Notes: generated by a model from the letters alone, not told the origin. Numbered from the stretch's first letter, positions 8,813-18,560 are shown. The stretch: 64,000 nucleotides of DNA from Actinomycetospora chiangmaiensis DSM 45062 (GCF_000379625.1 NZ_KB903219.1:124001-188000); one strand, 5' to 3'. Program-made: numbers and translations.

Positions 8813-10225
8813 ATGGGAACGCTGACGTCACTCACGTCGCGGACGACCAGTGCGGGCGGGTCGGCGGCGGAGCCGGCCCGGGTCTCCACGCTGCGCACCA
8901 CGCCCCTGGTGGCGGTGCCCCTGTCCGCCGCGGAGGCCCTCGCGGCGCCCCCGGTGGGCTTCCGGACGCCCGGTGCGGGGAGCGGGACCGTCCTCCCGCT
9001 CCCCCGGACCCGGGGGACGTCGCCCACCCCCGCCGTCGAGCCGCCGGCGGCGCGCCCGACCGGCACCGACCCGGCGTCGGGAACGAGGTCGCAGGACATC
9101 GCGCAGCTCACCGGGCTGCGCTTCGTCGCGGCGGTGTGGGTGCTGCTGCTGCACGCGTCGTACATCCCGGGTGACGTGTACAGCCGCTGGACCGCCCCGA
9201 TCGCGCCGCTGGTGGCGGCGGGACCGCTCGGGGTGGACCTGTTCTTCGTGCTCTCCGGGCTGGTGCTGACCCGCTCGTACCTCGCGCGCATGGGGACCCG
9301 GCCGTCGGTCGGTGGGACGGCCCGGTTCCTGCGCGCACGGATCGCCCGGGTGTGGCCGCTGTACGCGGTGGTGACCGTGGCGTTCGGGGCGTGGTGCACG
9401 GCGCGGCTCGTGTTCGGCCACGACGGCATCGTCGCCTGGCAGACCCCGCAGCCCTCGCTCGGCCCGCTCGGCTGGATCCGGCAGCTGACGATGACCCAGC
9501 TGTGGACCTCGTCCGGCATCGAGGGCGTCTCGTTCGTGCTCCCGGCGTGGTCGGTGAGCGCCGAGTGGCTGGCCTACCTGTGCTTCCCGCTGCTGGTCCT
9601 GGGCGCGTGGCGGATCCGGTCGTGGCCGCTGCCGGTGCTGGCGGTCCTCGCCGTGCTGGCCGCGTCACCGGTCGCGGTGGTGCCGCTGGCGACGGCGGGC
9701 TCGGGCGAGTCGGGCGCATGGGTGTGGCTGCTGCGCATCGGCGGCGGGTTCACCGCGGGGATGCTCACCTGGCTGGTGGTCGACCGGCTGCCGCGCACGC
9801 CCGTCGTCGAGCGGTGGGCCGGTCGACTCGTGCTGGCCGTGCTCGCCGAGACGATGCTCGTGGCCTACTGGGCCGCGTCCGCCCCGGCGTCGGCGGCGAT
9901 CCCCGCGGCCGACCGGTTGTGGCTCGCGGTGCCGCTCTTCCCGGTGCTGCTCGGGTCGCTGTGCGTGGCCCGCGGCCGGCTCGTGGACTGGCTGTCCTCG
10001 GAGCGCCTGCAGCACGGCGGCCGCATCTCCTACGCGATCTACCTGGTGCACTTCCCGCTGATCGAGATCACGGTCGTCGCGATGACCCGGTTCCCCGCGC
10101 TCGCGCCGAACTCCTCGCTCGCGGCCCTCGCGGTCCCGCACGTGCTCGTCGCGTCCGTGTTCCTGGCCCACCTCGCGTACCGGTGGATCGAGGAGCCCGC
10201 CCGGGGTGCGCTGACGCGCAGGTGA
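8813..10225 (+). CDS. Acyltransferase 3 family membrane protein
   Basis: 470 residues. An Ala/Pro/Thr-rich cytosolic leader of about 95 residues precedes the acyltransferase-3 core, which starts at LTGLRFVAAVWVLLLHA with the characteristic early His. DLFFVLSGLVL and the C-terminal ISYAIYLVHFPLIE motif follow, with about ten helices. Such proteins move acetyl, succinyl or other acyl groups onto extracytoplasmic sugars or lipids. Beside the arabinogalactan genes, an arabinan or lipoglycan acceptor is plausible but inferred. The ATG at 8813 follows GGAGG by 7 nt. The stop codon TGA lies in the left arm of a palindrome. Confidence 0.88.
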   Translation: MGTLTSLTSRTTSAGGSAAEPARVSTLRTTPLVAVPLSAAEALAAPPVGFRTPGAGSGTVLPLPRTRGTSPTPAVEPPAARPTGTDPASGTRSQDIAQLTGLRFVAAVWVLLLHASYIPGDVYSRWTAPIAPLVAAGPLGVDLFFVLSGLVLTRSYLARMGTRPSVGGTARFLRARIARVWPLYAVVTVAFGAWCTARLVFGHDGIVAWQTPQPSLGPLGWIRQLTMTQLWTSSGIEGVSFVLPAWSVSAEWLAYLCFPLLVLGAWRIRSWPLPVLAVLAVLAASPVAVVPLATAGSGESGAWVWLLRIGGGFTAGMLTWLVVDRLPRTPVVERWAGRLVLAVLAETMLVAYWAASAPASAAIPAADRLWLAVPLFPVLLGSLCVARGRLVDWLSSERLQHGGRISYAIYLVHFPLIEITVVAMTRFPALAPNSSLAALAVPHVLVASVFLAHLAYRWIEEPARGALTRR

Positions 10226-10262
10226 GCACTAACTGGGGGCTATAGGCCCTTGAGTGCTCACC
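10221..10262. terminator. 42-nt palindrome between acyltransferase and dprE2
   Basis: GGTGAGCACT (10221-10230) pairs with AGTGCTCACC (10253-10262), with a shorter GGG/CCC inner stem. The acyltransferase stop TGA is inside the left arm. The dprE2 stop lies just beyond, in TGAGCTTCGCTC read on the minus strand. Likely a bidirectional terminator. Confidence 0.7.
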
Positions 10263-10272
10263 TGAGCGAAGC

Positions 10273-11028
10273 TCACACAGGAAGGCGCCGGAAGATCGGG
10301 CGCGGGATGTGGCGGAGCACGCTCATCACGTACCGGAACTGCGGCGGGGCCCAGACGAGCTCGCGCCGCTTCGTCACCGCGTCGACGGTGATCCGGGCGA
10401 CCTCCTCCGGCGTCGTCGCGAGCGGCGCGGAGTCCATGCCGGCGGTCATCTTCGTCTTCACGAAGCCGGGGCGGACGATCGTCACGCCGATCCCGTCGCC
10501 GCGCAGCGCCTCGGTGAGGCCGGAGTAGAACGCGTCCATGCCGGCCTTGGTGGAGCCGTAGACGAAGTTCGAGCGGCGGGCGCGCTCCCCGGCGACGCTC
10601 GAGAGCGCCACGATCCGGCCGTGCCCCTGGCGGCGGAACTCGGCGGCCAGGGCGACACCGACGGACACGGTCGCGACGTAGTTCACCTCGGCGAGCTCGA
10701 CGGCGACGTCGATGTCCTGCCAGGCCTTCTCCTGGTCGCCCAGCAGCCCGAACGCGACGACGGCGACGTCGATGTCGCCGCCCGCGAACGCCTTGCGGAC
10801 CGCCTCGGTGTGCACCGCGGCGTCCTTGGCGTCGAACTCGACGGTCTCGACGTGGGCCCCGGCACGGCCGAGGCGGGCGGCGGCGTCGGCGAGGCGCGGC
10901 GACTGGCGGCCGGCCAGCACGACCCGCACCGGCCCGTCCGCGAGGTAGCGCTCGGCGATGGCGAGCCCGATCTCGGAGGTGCCCCCGAGGAGGAGCAGGG
11001 AGGACGGGTGCCCGACGGCGTCGATCAT
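10273..11028 (-). CDS. dprE2: Decaprenylphosphoryl-2-keto-beta-D-erythro-pentose reductase DprE2
   Basis: 251-residue classical-length SDR. It has the nucleotide-binding GGTSEIG (15-21), the catalytic Ser in ALSS (143-144) and YGSTK (Y157, K161). With DprE1 it epimerises decaprenylphosphoryl ribose to decaprenylphosphoryl arabinose (DPA), the only arabinose donor of this wall, by reducing the keto intermediate. It follows dprE1 by 22 bp on the same strand, the usual operon order. Confidence 0.95.
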   Translation of the reverse strand: MIDAVGHPSSLLLLGGTSEIGLAIAERYLADGPVRVVLAGRQSPRLADAAARLGRAGAHVETVEFDAKDAAVHTEAVRKAFAGGDIDVAVVAFGLLGDQEKAWQDIDVAVELAEVNYVATVSVGVALAAEFRRQGHGRIVALSSVAGERARRSNFVYGSTKAGMDAFYSGLTEALRGDGIGVTIVRPGFVKTKMTAGMDSAPLATTPEEVARITVDAVTKRRELVWAPPQFRYVMSVLRHIPRPIFRRLPV

Positions 11029-11050
11029 TCGGTCTCCAGTCGGATGAGGA

Positions 11051-12421
11051 TCAGCTGGTCAGGGCGAGCCGGCGCGACATGTCCGAGGCGAACACCCCGT
11101 CCGGGTCGGCGGCGTCGCGCACCTTGCGCCACTCGTCGAGCCGCGGGTACATCGCGGCGAACGTGGCGGCGTCGGTGCGGGAGTCCTTGGCGGTGTAGAG
11201 CCGGCCGCCCATCGCGAGCACCCGGCGGTCGAGGTCGCGGCAGAACCGGCCGAGACCGTCGACGATCGGGAAGTCCACGCAGATGTTCCAGCCGGGCATG
11301 GGGAACGAGAGCGGCGCCCGGTTCCCCTCGCCGAACTTCTTGAACACGTTGAGGAAGGAGACGTGCCCGGACGCCGCGATGTCGGCGATGATCGAGCGGA
11401 ACTCGGCCTCGGCGGCCAGCGGGACGATGAACTGGTACTGCAGGAAGCCCTTCGAGCCGTAGGCCCGGTTCCAGTCCCCGAACAGGTCCAGCGGGTGGTA
11501 GAAGGCCGTCAGGTTCTGGATCTGGCCGCGCTTGTTCTTGGTCTTCCGGTAGTACAGCTCGCCGATCAGCGAGAACGTCGCCTTGTTCGCGAGGCCGTTC
11601 GGGAAGACGTCGGGCAGCGTCGCGAGCTGCGGCGCGTCGAACTTCAGCGGGTCGCGCCGGAGCTTCTCGGGCAGCTCGTCGAGCCGTGCCAGCGAGCCCC
11701 GGCCCAGGGCCGCCCGGCCGAGCTTCGGCCCGGTGGAGATCGAGTCGAACCACGCCGAGGAGTAGTCGTAGGCCTCGTCCGAGCCGTCGGAGAACCGCTC
11801 GATCGTCTCGTCGAGGTTCGCGGTGCGCTCGGTGTCGGCGACGAAGTAGGCGGTCTCGGTCTTCGTCATCCGGACCGTCGCCCGCAGGATGATGCCGGTC
11901 AGGCCGATGCCGCCCACGGTCGCCCAGAACAGCTCCGACTCCGGGCCCTCGGGCTCGAGCCGGCGGATGTCGCCGGTGCCGGTCAGCAGGTCCATCGACA
12001 CGACGTGGTTGCCGAAGCTGCCGTGCGAATGGTGGTTCTTGCCGTGGATGTCGCTGGCGATCGCGCCGCCAATCGTCACCTGGCGGGTGCCGGGCAGCAC
12101 GGGGACCCACAGCCCGAACGGCAGGGCGACCTTCATCAGGGTGTCGAGCGAGACGCCGGCGTCGACGTCGACCAGCCCGCTCTCGGCGTCGACCGCGTGG
12201 ATGCGGTGGCGCGCGGTCATGTCGACCACGAGCCCGCCGGCGTTGACCGCCGGGTCGCCGTAGGAGCGGCCGAGGCCGCGCGGGATGACGCCGCGGGGAC
12301 CTGCCGTCGTCACGGCCTCCGCGAGCTGGGTGTCGGACGTGACCTCGTCGCCGGAGAGCACGGTCGCCCGGCTCGGGGCGGTGCGGGCCCATCCGACCAG
12401 GGTCTTCTCGGTGCGAGCCAT
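11051..12421 (-). CDS. dprE1: Decaprenylphosphoryl-beta-D-ribose 2'-oxidase DprE1
   Basis: 456 residues (M. tuberculosis: 461). It is an FAD-linked oxidase of the VAO fold: RGLGRSYGD (48-56) and [13 protein letters not shown] (from 116) form the FAD site. The substrate cap and the C-terminal ASDMSRRL follow. It oxidises the C2 hydroxyl of decaprenylphosphoryl ribose and passes the product to DprE2. The cysteine attacked by nitro-benzothiazinone inhibitors in M. tuberculosis (C387, context GWNIC) is present here as C381. A TAGCCT hexamer 8 nt before the ATG suggests a leaderless transcript separate from the upstream emb genes. Confidence 0.96.
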   Translation of the reverse strand: MARTEKTLVGWARTAPSRATVLSGDEVTSDTQLAEAVTTAGPRGVIPRGLGRSYGDPAVNAGGLVVDMTARHRIHAVDAESGLVDVDAGVSLDTLMKVALPFGLWVPVLPGTRQVTIGGAIASDIHGKNHHSHGSFGNHVVSMDLLTGTGDIRRLEPEGPESELFWATVGGIGLTGIILRATVRMTKTETAYFVADTERTANLDETIERFSDGSDEAYDYSSAWFDSISTGPKLGRAALGRGSLARLDELPEKLRRDPLKFDAPQLATLPDVFPNGLANKATFSLIGELYYRKTKNKRGQIQNLTAFYHPLDLFGDWNRAYGSKGFLQYQFIVPLAAEAEFRSIIADIAASGHVSFLNVFKKFGEGNRAPLSFPMPGWNICVDFPIVDGLGRFCRDLDRRVLAMGGRLYTAKDSRTDAATFAAMYPRLDEWRKVRDAADPDGVFASDMSRRLALTS

Positions 12422-12429
12422 CGTCGTCG

Positions 12430-12435
12430 AGGCTA
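12430..12435 (-). promoter_or_regulatory. -10 hexamer of dprE1 (leaderless type)
   Basis: TAGCCT read on the minus strand, 8 nt before the dprE1 ATG, with no Shine-Dalgarno sequence between. Confidence 0.45.
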
Positions 12436-12452
12436 GCGCGCGGCTGGACGTG

Positions 12453-12471
12453 GCTAGCCGTAAGGGCTAGC
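12453..12471. terminator. Short hairpin over the emb stop codon
   Basis: GCTAGCC (12453-12459), loop GTAAG, GGCTAGC (12465-12471). It contains the TAG stop of the downstream emb gene and precedes dprE1, so it may reduce read-through into the dprE operon. Confidence 0.4.
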
Positions 12472-15403
12472 TCTGGCCGATCGAGAGCGGACCCGGCGTC
12501 GAGAACCCGCTGTGGGACACGTCGCGCGAGCCGACCGCGGGGGCCACCAGCGGCACCGTCGGGACCCAGCGCTCGAGGCTCGCGATGTCGGTGAGCGGGA
12601 GGCCGGGGAGGTAGACCGCGTACCGGACCTGCCGGACCAGCGCCCGCGCGGTGAGCCACGGCCCGCCCTGGGAGGCGGTGTAGCTGATGTAGCCCGACTG
12701 CGCCTCGCTGCGGGCGTCGGTGGAGACCCGCCAGCCGGGGAGGGCGGCGACGCCGTCGCGGAGGGTCGGGAACGGCGTGCAGGGGAACAGGAAGGCGCCC
12801 GGCCAGTCGACGGCCGCGGGGACGCCGGGCGGGAGGACCTCGTTCCACGCGACGAGGCGGGCGATGCGCGGCACCGAGAACCCCTGGTCCGCCGGGGTGT
12901 CGACGCTGCTGACGAGGCGGACCGCCTCGTGGCCCGCCGACAGCCCCGGGTCGAGGCGGAGGTCGCGGGAGCGGGGAGCGTCGACGCTCGCCGACTCCGC
13001 GTACTGCGTCGCGTTCTCGTCGAGCGGCACGCGTGTGACCTGCCCGCCGGCGTCGCGGAACTCGGCGACGACGTCGCCCGCGACGATCGGCCCGGTCAGG
13101 GTCACGACGACGGGTCCGGGCGCCTCGCCCGCGGGGGCGCGGCCGGAGAGGCGGTACCAGCCGGTCGTGACGTCGGGACCGCGCCAGCCGGGCAGGTCGG
13201 CGCCGGCCATGGTCGGCCCGTCGGGGGTCACCGCCGGCAGGGGCCCGGGCCCGTCGGCGGGGAGGAGCCCGGCGAGCGGGTCACGCTCGACGCGGAGCCG
13301 GTCGGCGATACCGCACGATCGGCCGGTGAGGCTCGCGATCGAGTCCGACGCCAGCGTGTACGAGTCGCGCCGCTGGTAGGCGGTGCGGGCGAACGAGAGC
13401 ACCTCGATCGCGACGACCAGCACGACGACGGCGAGGGCGAGTCCGGGGGCCCACCCGCCCGCCGTGGCAGCGAAGCGTCGTTGCCGGCGTCCAGTGGCAG
13501 GTTCGCCGCTTTGTCGCAGCGCCAGGATCGCCAGGACGACGGCCGCGACCGCGCCGAGCACCAGCACCGCGTCGGCGAACCGGATCCCGCCGAGCTGCGG
13601 GGAGAGCGTCGACCACGTGATCGCGTAGCTCGAGATCCAGTGCCACTGGTTGTAGCCCGCGAGCGTCAGCCCGGACGCGCCCGCGGCCACCGCGACCCCG
13701 ACGGAGGCCCGCCGGAGCCGGCGACCCTCGTCCGCGTCGTTGCCGGGAAGGGAGCGGCGCCACGCGTCGAGGGCGAGCAGCGTGGTGGCCGTGCCGAGCA
13801 CGGCGAACGCGCCGAAGTGGTGGGTCCACTTCGTCGGGGTGAAGGCGAGCGAGACGAGCGAGAGCAGCGTGACCACGACGACGCGGCGGCTGGTGCCGGT
13901 GAGACGGTCGCGGGCGCCGAAGGCGAGGGCGGCGAACGCGAGGACGAGCAGCAGCACCGGGGCGCGCCGGCCGAGGTTGCCCTCCGCGTCGCCGACGGTG
14001 AGCAGCGAGGTGTAGCGGACGTACTCGTCGGTCCAGGGCCGGTCGCCGCCGATGAGGGTGCGGATGCCGACGGAGTCGAGCACGGAGGCCCACGTCTGCC
14101 CGGCGTAGACCAGCACGAGGGTGAGGCCGAGGGCGGCGATCCCGACGACGAGGGTGGTGCGGTCGACGAGCCGCAGCAGGGCGGCCGCGCCGACGAGCAG
14201 CGGCACGAACGCCATGAGGCCCGTCGGGGTGACGGCGAGCGTGAACCCGGCGATCGCGAGCGCACCGACGAGCGCGACGGGGCTCGACCGTTCGATCGCC
14301 CGCTCCACCAGCACGAACACGAGCGTCGACCCGACGAGCACCCACGGTTCGGGGCGGACGCCGAGGTCGTAGGGCAGCCACCAGGCGAGGTACACGACGC
14401 CGGCGAGCAGTGGCGTCGTCGGGACGGTGAGGCGGGGCAGCACCGAGCGGCTGAGGAGGAACCAGCCGACGATGCCCAGCGCGGTCGCGGGGAGGCGGAG
14501 CCAGAACGGGGCCGGGTCGACGCCCGCGATCAGCGCCAGGACCTCGTAGAACCAGCCGAAGGGCGTCTCCGGGGAGTTCAGCCACCGGAAGACGGTGCCG
14601 ACCTGGCCGTTCTGCCCGAGCGAGCGGACGATCCCGGCGATGTACCCGTCGTCGACCGTGAGCGGGCCGATGACCTGCCACACCAGCAGGCCGCCGACGA
14701 CGCCGAGGTCGGCCAGGCGGGTCCTTGACGATGTGGCTTCCCTGCCACTGGATGACAGCGACGACGCGTCGCTGCCACGGGACGGGGCCCGCCACAGCGC
14801 GACCAGCGCCACGAGGAACGCCAGGACCGCGACGATCCCGAGCGCGACCTTCCACCCGCTCGCGGTCGTCTGGAACCGGGTGTCGCCGACCGCCGAGAAA
14901 TCCAGCCCGGCCGAGGTCGCCGCACCGGTGAACGCGCCCGCCACGGTCGGGCGGACGTCCCCGTCGGCGCGGGCGACCTCGCGGCCGTCGACGGTCAGGG
15001 TGGTCGCCCCGATCGTCGAGTCCACGCGGAGCGCGTCCGCCGGGGCCGGGTCGAAGGTGTGGCCACCGGAGGTGACGTCGAGGGCCCCGTCCGCGTCGAC
15101 CCGGACCGTCAGGCCCTGGATCGGCTCGGCGAGCGGATCGGACACGAGCGGGGCGGTCGAGAACAGCACGGTGCCCCGGGGGACCGCTCGCGCCGCCGCG
15201 GCGGACACGGTGACGTCGAGCGACTGCGGTTGGTAGGGCAGCATCGGGATCGCCGCGCCGGTCGGGGCCACGGCGGTCGGCCACGTGTAGGTGACCACCG
15301 GCTGGGTCACCGGCGCGAACGGGAACGCCAGTGCCGCGAGCACCGAGACGACGCCCGCGACGAGCGCGACCTGACGCAGCGGGGATCTAGCCGAGGTACT
15401 CAC
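12467..15403 (-). CDS. emb: Arabinosyltransferase, Emb family (paralogue 1)
   Basis: 978 residues (M. tuberculosis Emb proteins: about 1094-1098). One N-terminal helix, an extracytoplasmic jelly-roll-like domain, then the GT-C membrane domain with VDDGYI (catalytic D251-D252), further helices and a C-terminal carbohydrate-binding-like domain. Emb enzymes add arabinofuranose from DPA to arabinogalactan. It overlaps the upstream emb gene by 17 bp, so the two are probably translationally coupled. Two copies of a dispersed 40-nt repeat lie inside the frame (14733-14772 and a divergent one near 13470-13500), adding Ser/Arg-rich loop segments. Position I292 aligns by eye with EmbB M306, a resistance position for ethambutol. 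Confidence 0.9.
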   Translation of the reverse strand: MSTSARSPLRQVALVAGVVSVLAALAFPFAPVTQPVVTYTWPTAVAPTGAAIPMLPYQPQSLDVTVSAAAARAVPRGTVLFSTAPLVSDPLAEPIQGLTVRVDADGALDVTSGGHTFDPAPADALRVDSTIGATTLTVDGREVARADGDVRPTVAGAFTGAATSAGLDFSAVGDTRFQTTASGWKVALGIVAVLAFLVALVALWRAPSRGSDASSLSSSGREATSSRTRLADLGVVGGLLVWQVIGPLTVDDGYIAGIVRSLGQNGQVGTVFRWLNSPETPFGWFYEVLALIAGVDPAPFWLRLPATALGIVGWFLLSRSVLPRLTVPTTPLLAGVVYLAWWLPYDLGVRPEPWVLVGSTLVFVLVERAIERSSPVALVGALAIAGFTLAVTPTGLMAFVPLLVGAAALLRLVDRTTLVVGIAALGLTLVLVYAGQTWASVLDSVGIRTLIGGDRPWTDEYVRYTSLLTVGDAEGNLGRRAPVLLLVLAFAALAFGARDRLTGTSRRVVVVTLLSLVSLAFTPTKWTHHFGAFAVLGTATTLLALDAWRRSLPGNDADEGRRLRRASVGVAVAAGASGLTLAGYNQWHWISSYAITWSTLSPQLGGIRFADAVLVLGAVAAVVLAILALRQSGEPATGRRQRRFAATAGGWAPGLALAVVVLVVAIEVLSFARTAYQRRDSYTLASDSIASLTGRSCGIADRLRVERDPLAGLLPADGPGPLPAVTPDGPTMAGADLPGWRGPDVTTGWYRLSGRAPAGEAPGPVVVTLTGPIVAGDVVAEFRDAGGQVTRVPLDENATQYAESASVDAPRSRDLRLDPGLSAGHEAVRLVSSVDTPADQGFSVPRIARLVAWNEVLPPGVPAAVDWPGAFLFPCTPFPTLRDGVAALPGWRVSTDARSEAQSGYISYTASQGGPWLTARALVRQVRYAVYLPGLPLTDIASLERWVPTVPLVAPAVGSRDVSHSGFSTPGPLSIGQS
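13470..13509 (+). repeat. Diverged copy of the 40-nt repeat inside emb paralogue 1
   Basis: GCGAAGCGTCGTTGC at 13470-13484 and CCAGTGGCAG at 13491-13500 match the copy at 28253, with a changed centre and end. It is translated in frame as a basic linker (GEPATGRRQRR region) between membrane helices. Confidence 0.55.
14733..14772 (-). repeat. 40-nt dispersed repeat inside emb paralogue 1
   Basis: It starts GTGGCTTCCCTGCCACTGGA on the plus strand and matches the reverse complement of 28253-28292 at 38 of 40 positions by eye. On the coding strand it reads as a Ser-rich stretch (SDASSLSSSGREATS) in the loop after the first long extracytoplasmic domain. Confidence 0.75.
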
Positions 15404-18400
15404 GCCCCGAGTAGGCCTCCGTCGCGAGGGTCGGGAACCGGGTGAGGCCGCAGCGGGACACCGAGCCGACGGTCAGGTCGTAGCCGTCGGTCGGGTGGTC
15501 GTAGACGATCCGGTCGACGTTGCCCCACTGCAGCGTGGGCGGGCCGCCCGGCGTGACCGTGGAGTAGATGCGCACGGTCGCCCAGGTCCGCTCGGACTGG
15601 ACCATCGTCCCGCCCCACGACTCGTAGGTCGGGTTCGTGAGGATGAAGTCGGGCGTGTTCTCGGCGGCCTGCAGGCGGACCTGCGGGGTCGGCGCGATCC
15701 CGTGCATCACGGCCACCTGGTTCACGCACGGCCACAGCACGGCGGAGAGCTGGTCGGCGAACACGGGGGGACCCGATCCGTCGTCGGGACCCACCAGCGA
15801 CTGCACCGGCTGCATGGCGGCGAGGTGCGGCGGGGCGACGGCGAGCGTGGTGTCGGGCCCCGCGACCCGGTCCTCGGCCACGATCCGCACCGCGGTGGGC
15901 CGGTCGCCCGGCAGCAGGACGGGGACCTCCTGCCACTGGCGGGCGGTCAGACCGGATGCGGGGTTCACGGTGACGGCGGTCGTCCGGGTGGGTGCGGTGG
16001 CCGGCCCGTAGCCGAACTCGAGCACGACCCGCTGCGAGTTCGGGTCGTTGCCCGCCACCGGCACCACGACGTGCGTCGCCGTCGACTGCGCGGGGACGGG
16101 GTACCAGCCCGTCGTCAGGGTCCCGAGGCCCGTGCCCTGCTGCGGGAGCCCGGGGTCGGTGGTCACCGCGTCGTTCCACAGGACGGGTCCGCTGCCGCCC
16201 GGGGCGGGCCCGGGCGCCGGCACCGATGCCTCGTCAGGACTGCCGTTGCCCGGCCCGGTGACGGCGAAGTCCCCGGTCGGGACGGCGGGGGTGACCGCCG
16301 CACCGAGGTCGACGGGGGTCCGCGCCATCACCTGCACGGAGTTCGACAGCTGGCACGGCCGCCCGGCGAGCGCCTGCAGCTGCGACCCCGCGACCGACCA
16401 GCCCGGCGCCTGGACCACCGGCGCGTACGCCATCACGGCGACCATCAGCAGGGCGGTCATGACGACGGACGGCACGAGGACCGCGCGGTCCGGCGTGATC
16501 CCGAACGTGGGCTTCCGGTGGCCCCGCCGCCACGCCACGAACAGGGCCGCCAGCACGGCGAGCCCGACCCACCAGAAGAACTGCCGCAGGTAGAGCGAGC
16601 CGACGTGTGGGGCGAGCTTCTCGAGGTCGAGCATCGACGGACCGGCCTTGAGGTGGTTGCCGAACGGCTGGCCGCGGTCGGAGTAGGGCTTCCAGGTGTT
16701 CGGCCCGGCGAACCCGAGGACGGTCGCGCCCGTGAGCAGCGCGACGCCCGCCCCCGTGACCAGCGCTCCCGGGCGCCGTGGGAGCGGGGTCTGCAGCATC
16801 GCGAGCGTCAGCAGCAGCGTGCCCGGCGCGGCGATCGCGCCGAAGTGGTTCACCCACTTCGTCGGGCCGAGCGCGAGCAGGAAGAGCGCCACCGCCGTCG
16901 TCACCGCGGTGGAGAGCGTGTAGGCGTGGATCGGGCCGTCGGCACGGCCGCGCCGTCCGGAGCCGATCGACACGATCACGAGCAGGACCAGCGTGAGCAG
17001 CACCGGCAGCCGGCGTCCCCAGGTCCCGGTCTCGATCAGGGTCCGGTAGTGCGCCCACTCCTCGTACCAGGGGAACGTCACGTAGTACCAGGAGTGCACG
17101 TTCGTCGCCTCGAGGACGTCCCCGAGGGTCGCGTCGCCGAAGCCCACCGGGATGGCCACGGTGCCGGCCGCGATCACGGCCCCGACGACGCCGAGCCGCG
17201 TGCGCCAGCTCGTCGTCCGCAGCCACCGGAAGAGCCAGGGGAGGGTCACGACGACGGGTGCGGCGGAGACCAGGCCCGACGGCGAGACGGTCACGGAGAG
17301 GGCCGCCAGCGCCGTGGCGAGGATCAGCGGGCCGACGGCCTCCCGCCGGCGCGCGATCTCCGCGAGCAGCAGCACGGCCGCGAACACCGGGACGATGAAG
17401 ACCTCGGGCCGCAGCGCCATGCCGTAGGGCAGGAACCACGCGAGGTGGGCCCCGAGCAGCGTCCACGGCACCCAGCGGCGGCGCTCGATGCGTCCGAGCG
17501 CCGTGGACAGCACGCCGCGGAGCAGGAACCAGGTGAGCAGACCGAGCAGCAGGGGCAGGCACCGCATCCACAGCAGGCCCCACCCGGGCATGCCGAGCCA
17601 GTTCCCGACCGACCCCCACATCGACATCAGGTACTGGCTGCCGACGAACGGGTTCTCCGTCGCGTCGAACATGTAGATCTGATTGCCGACGAACCCGGTG
17701 GCCCCGGCGTTGCGGGCCATCAGCAGGTACCAGGAGTCGTCGTTCTGCAGCGGGCTGAGGATCACCCAGGCCGCACTGATCACGCCCACCGCGACGTCGG
17801 CGCCGTGGAACCGGGGCCGGACGAACCCGCGGTCCCCACGTCCCCACCAGCGCCGGGTCGCGAGCACGAGCGTGGCCGCCAGCGCGAGGACGTGCAGGAT
17901 CAGCAGCGTCAGCTTGAGGCCCGACGGGACGCTGGAGTACCGGTCGTCGGGGTGGATCGTGGCCGTGAGCCCCGGTGTCCCGGGGGCGTCCGTGGCGAGC
18001 TCGGCGACCTGCGGGGCCTGGCCCGGCGCGGCGTAGAGCTGCACTCCGTCGCGGGAGAGCGTGGTCGTCGTGCCGTCGTTGGCGTAGCGGTACACGCACG
18101 GCGTGAGCGGCAGGACCTCGTCGACGAGGGTGGCGCCGTCGCTGGTGACCGTGACCCGGCCGCCCGAGTTCGACAGGGTGAGCCCACGCCCGGGCGTGCC
18201 GGCGCTGTCCGGCTGCGTGCGCAGGGCGTCGCCGCCGCCGCGCAGGGCCTGGCACGGGACCTCGGCGGTCATGGCGAGCGGGCGGTAGGGGACCAGCGGC
18301 ACGCTCGTCGACGCCGCGGGCTGGCCGGCCTTCGGCCACGTGACGACCGGGTTGTCCGCCGTGACCGGCGCGAACGGGATCGCGACCCCCAGCAGCACGG

Positions 18401-18509
18401 TCACCGCCGCGAGCGCCGCGAGGAACCAGCCGGAGCGCACCGTCGCACGGGGCGTGGATCGCGGCGGACGCTCCGTGGCGCGCACAGGGGTGTCCTCGAC
18501 GACGGCCAT
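15387..18509 (-). CDS. emb: Arabinosyltransferase, Emb family (paralogue 2)
   Basis: 1040 residues. Same architecture as the other two: signal-anchor helix, N-terminal extracytoplasmic domain, GT-C helices with NDDSWYL (D257-D258) in place of DDGY, conserved LALGPTKWVNHFG and a C-terminal soluble domain. The DDSW variant and the changed following loop make it the most divergent of the three, so its linkage specificity cannot be guessed. The ATG at 18509 was preferred to an upstream GTG at 18566 because TACCGT stands 8 nt before it and the upstream codons overlap the divergent gtrA promoter. Its 3' end overlaps paralogue 1 by 17 bp. Confidence 0.9.
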   Translation of the reverse strand: MAVVEDTPVRATERPPRSTPRATVRSGWFLAALAAVTVLLGVAIPFAPVTADNPVVTWPKAGQPAASTSVPLVPYRPLAMTAEVPCQALRGGGDALRTQPDSAGTPGRGLTLSNSGGRVTVTSDGATLVDEVLPLTPCVYRYANDGTTTTLSRDGVQLYAAPGQAPQVAELATDAPGTPGLTATIHPDDRYSSVPSGLKLTLLILHVLALAATLVLATRRWWGRGDRGFVRPRFHGADVAVGVISAAWVILSPLQNDDSWYLLMARNAGATGFVGNQIYMFDATENPFVGSQYLMSMWGSVGNWLGMPGWGLLWMRCLPLLLGLLTWFLLRGVLSTALGRIERRRWVPWTLLGAHLAWFLPYGMALRPEVFIVPVFAAVLLLAEIARRREAVGPLILATALAALSVTVSPSGLVSAAPVVVTLPWLFRWLRTTSWRTRLGVVGAVIAAGTVAIPVGFGDATLGDVLEATNVHSWYYVTFPWYEEWAHYRTLIETGTWGRRLPVLLTLVLLVIVSIGSGRRGRADGPIHAYTLSTAVTTAVALFLLALGPTKWVNHFGAIAAPGTLLLTLAMLQTPLPRRPGALVTGAGVALLTGATVLGFAGPNTWKPYSDRGQPFGNHLKAGPSMLDLEKLAPHVGSLYLRQFFWWVGLAVLAALFVAWRRGHRKPTFGITPDRAVLVPSVVMTALLMVAVMAYAPVVQAPGWSVAGSQLQALAGRPCQLSNSVQVMARTPVDLGAAVTPAVPTGDFAVTGPGNGSPDEASVPAPGPAPGGSGPVLWNDAVTTDPGLPQQGTGLGTLTTGWYPVPAQSTATHVVVPVAGNDPNSQRVVLEFGYGPATAPTRTTAVTVNPASGLTARQWQEVPVLLPGDRPTAVRIVAEDRVAGPDTTLAVAPPHLAAMQPVQSLVGPDDGSGPPVFADQLSAVLWPCVNQVAVMHGIAPTPQVRLQAAENTPDFILTNPTYESWGGTMVQSERTWATVRIYSTVTPGGPPTLQWGNVDRIVYDHPTDGYDLTVGSVSRCGLTRFPTLATEAYSGREYLG

Positions 18510-18517
18510 GGGTGGCA

Positions 18518-18523
18518 ACGGTA
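18518..18523 (-). promoter_or_regulatory. -10 hexamer of emb paralogue 2 (leaderless type)
   Basis: TACCGT on the minus strand, 8 nt before the ATG at 18509. It lies back to back with the gtrA promoter in a 65-bp divergent gap. Confidence 0.45.
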
Positions 18524-18560
18524 TCGACGGTGCGGTGACGGGCCGGTGGGGGGCGGCTCC

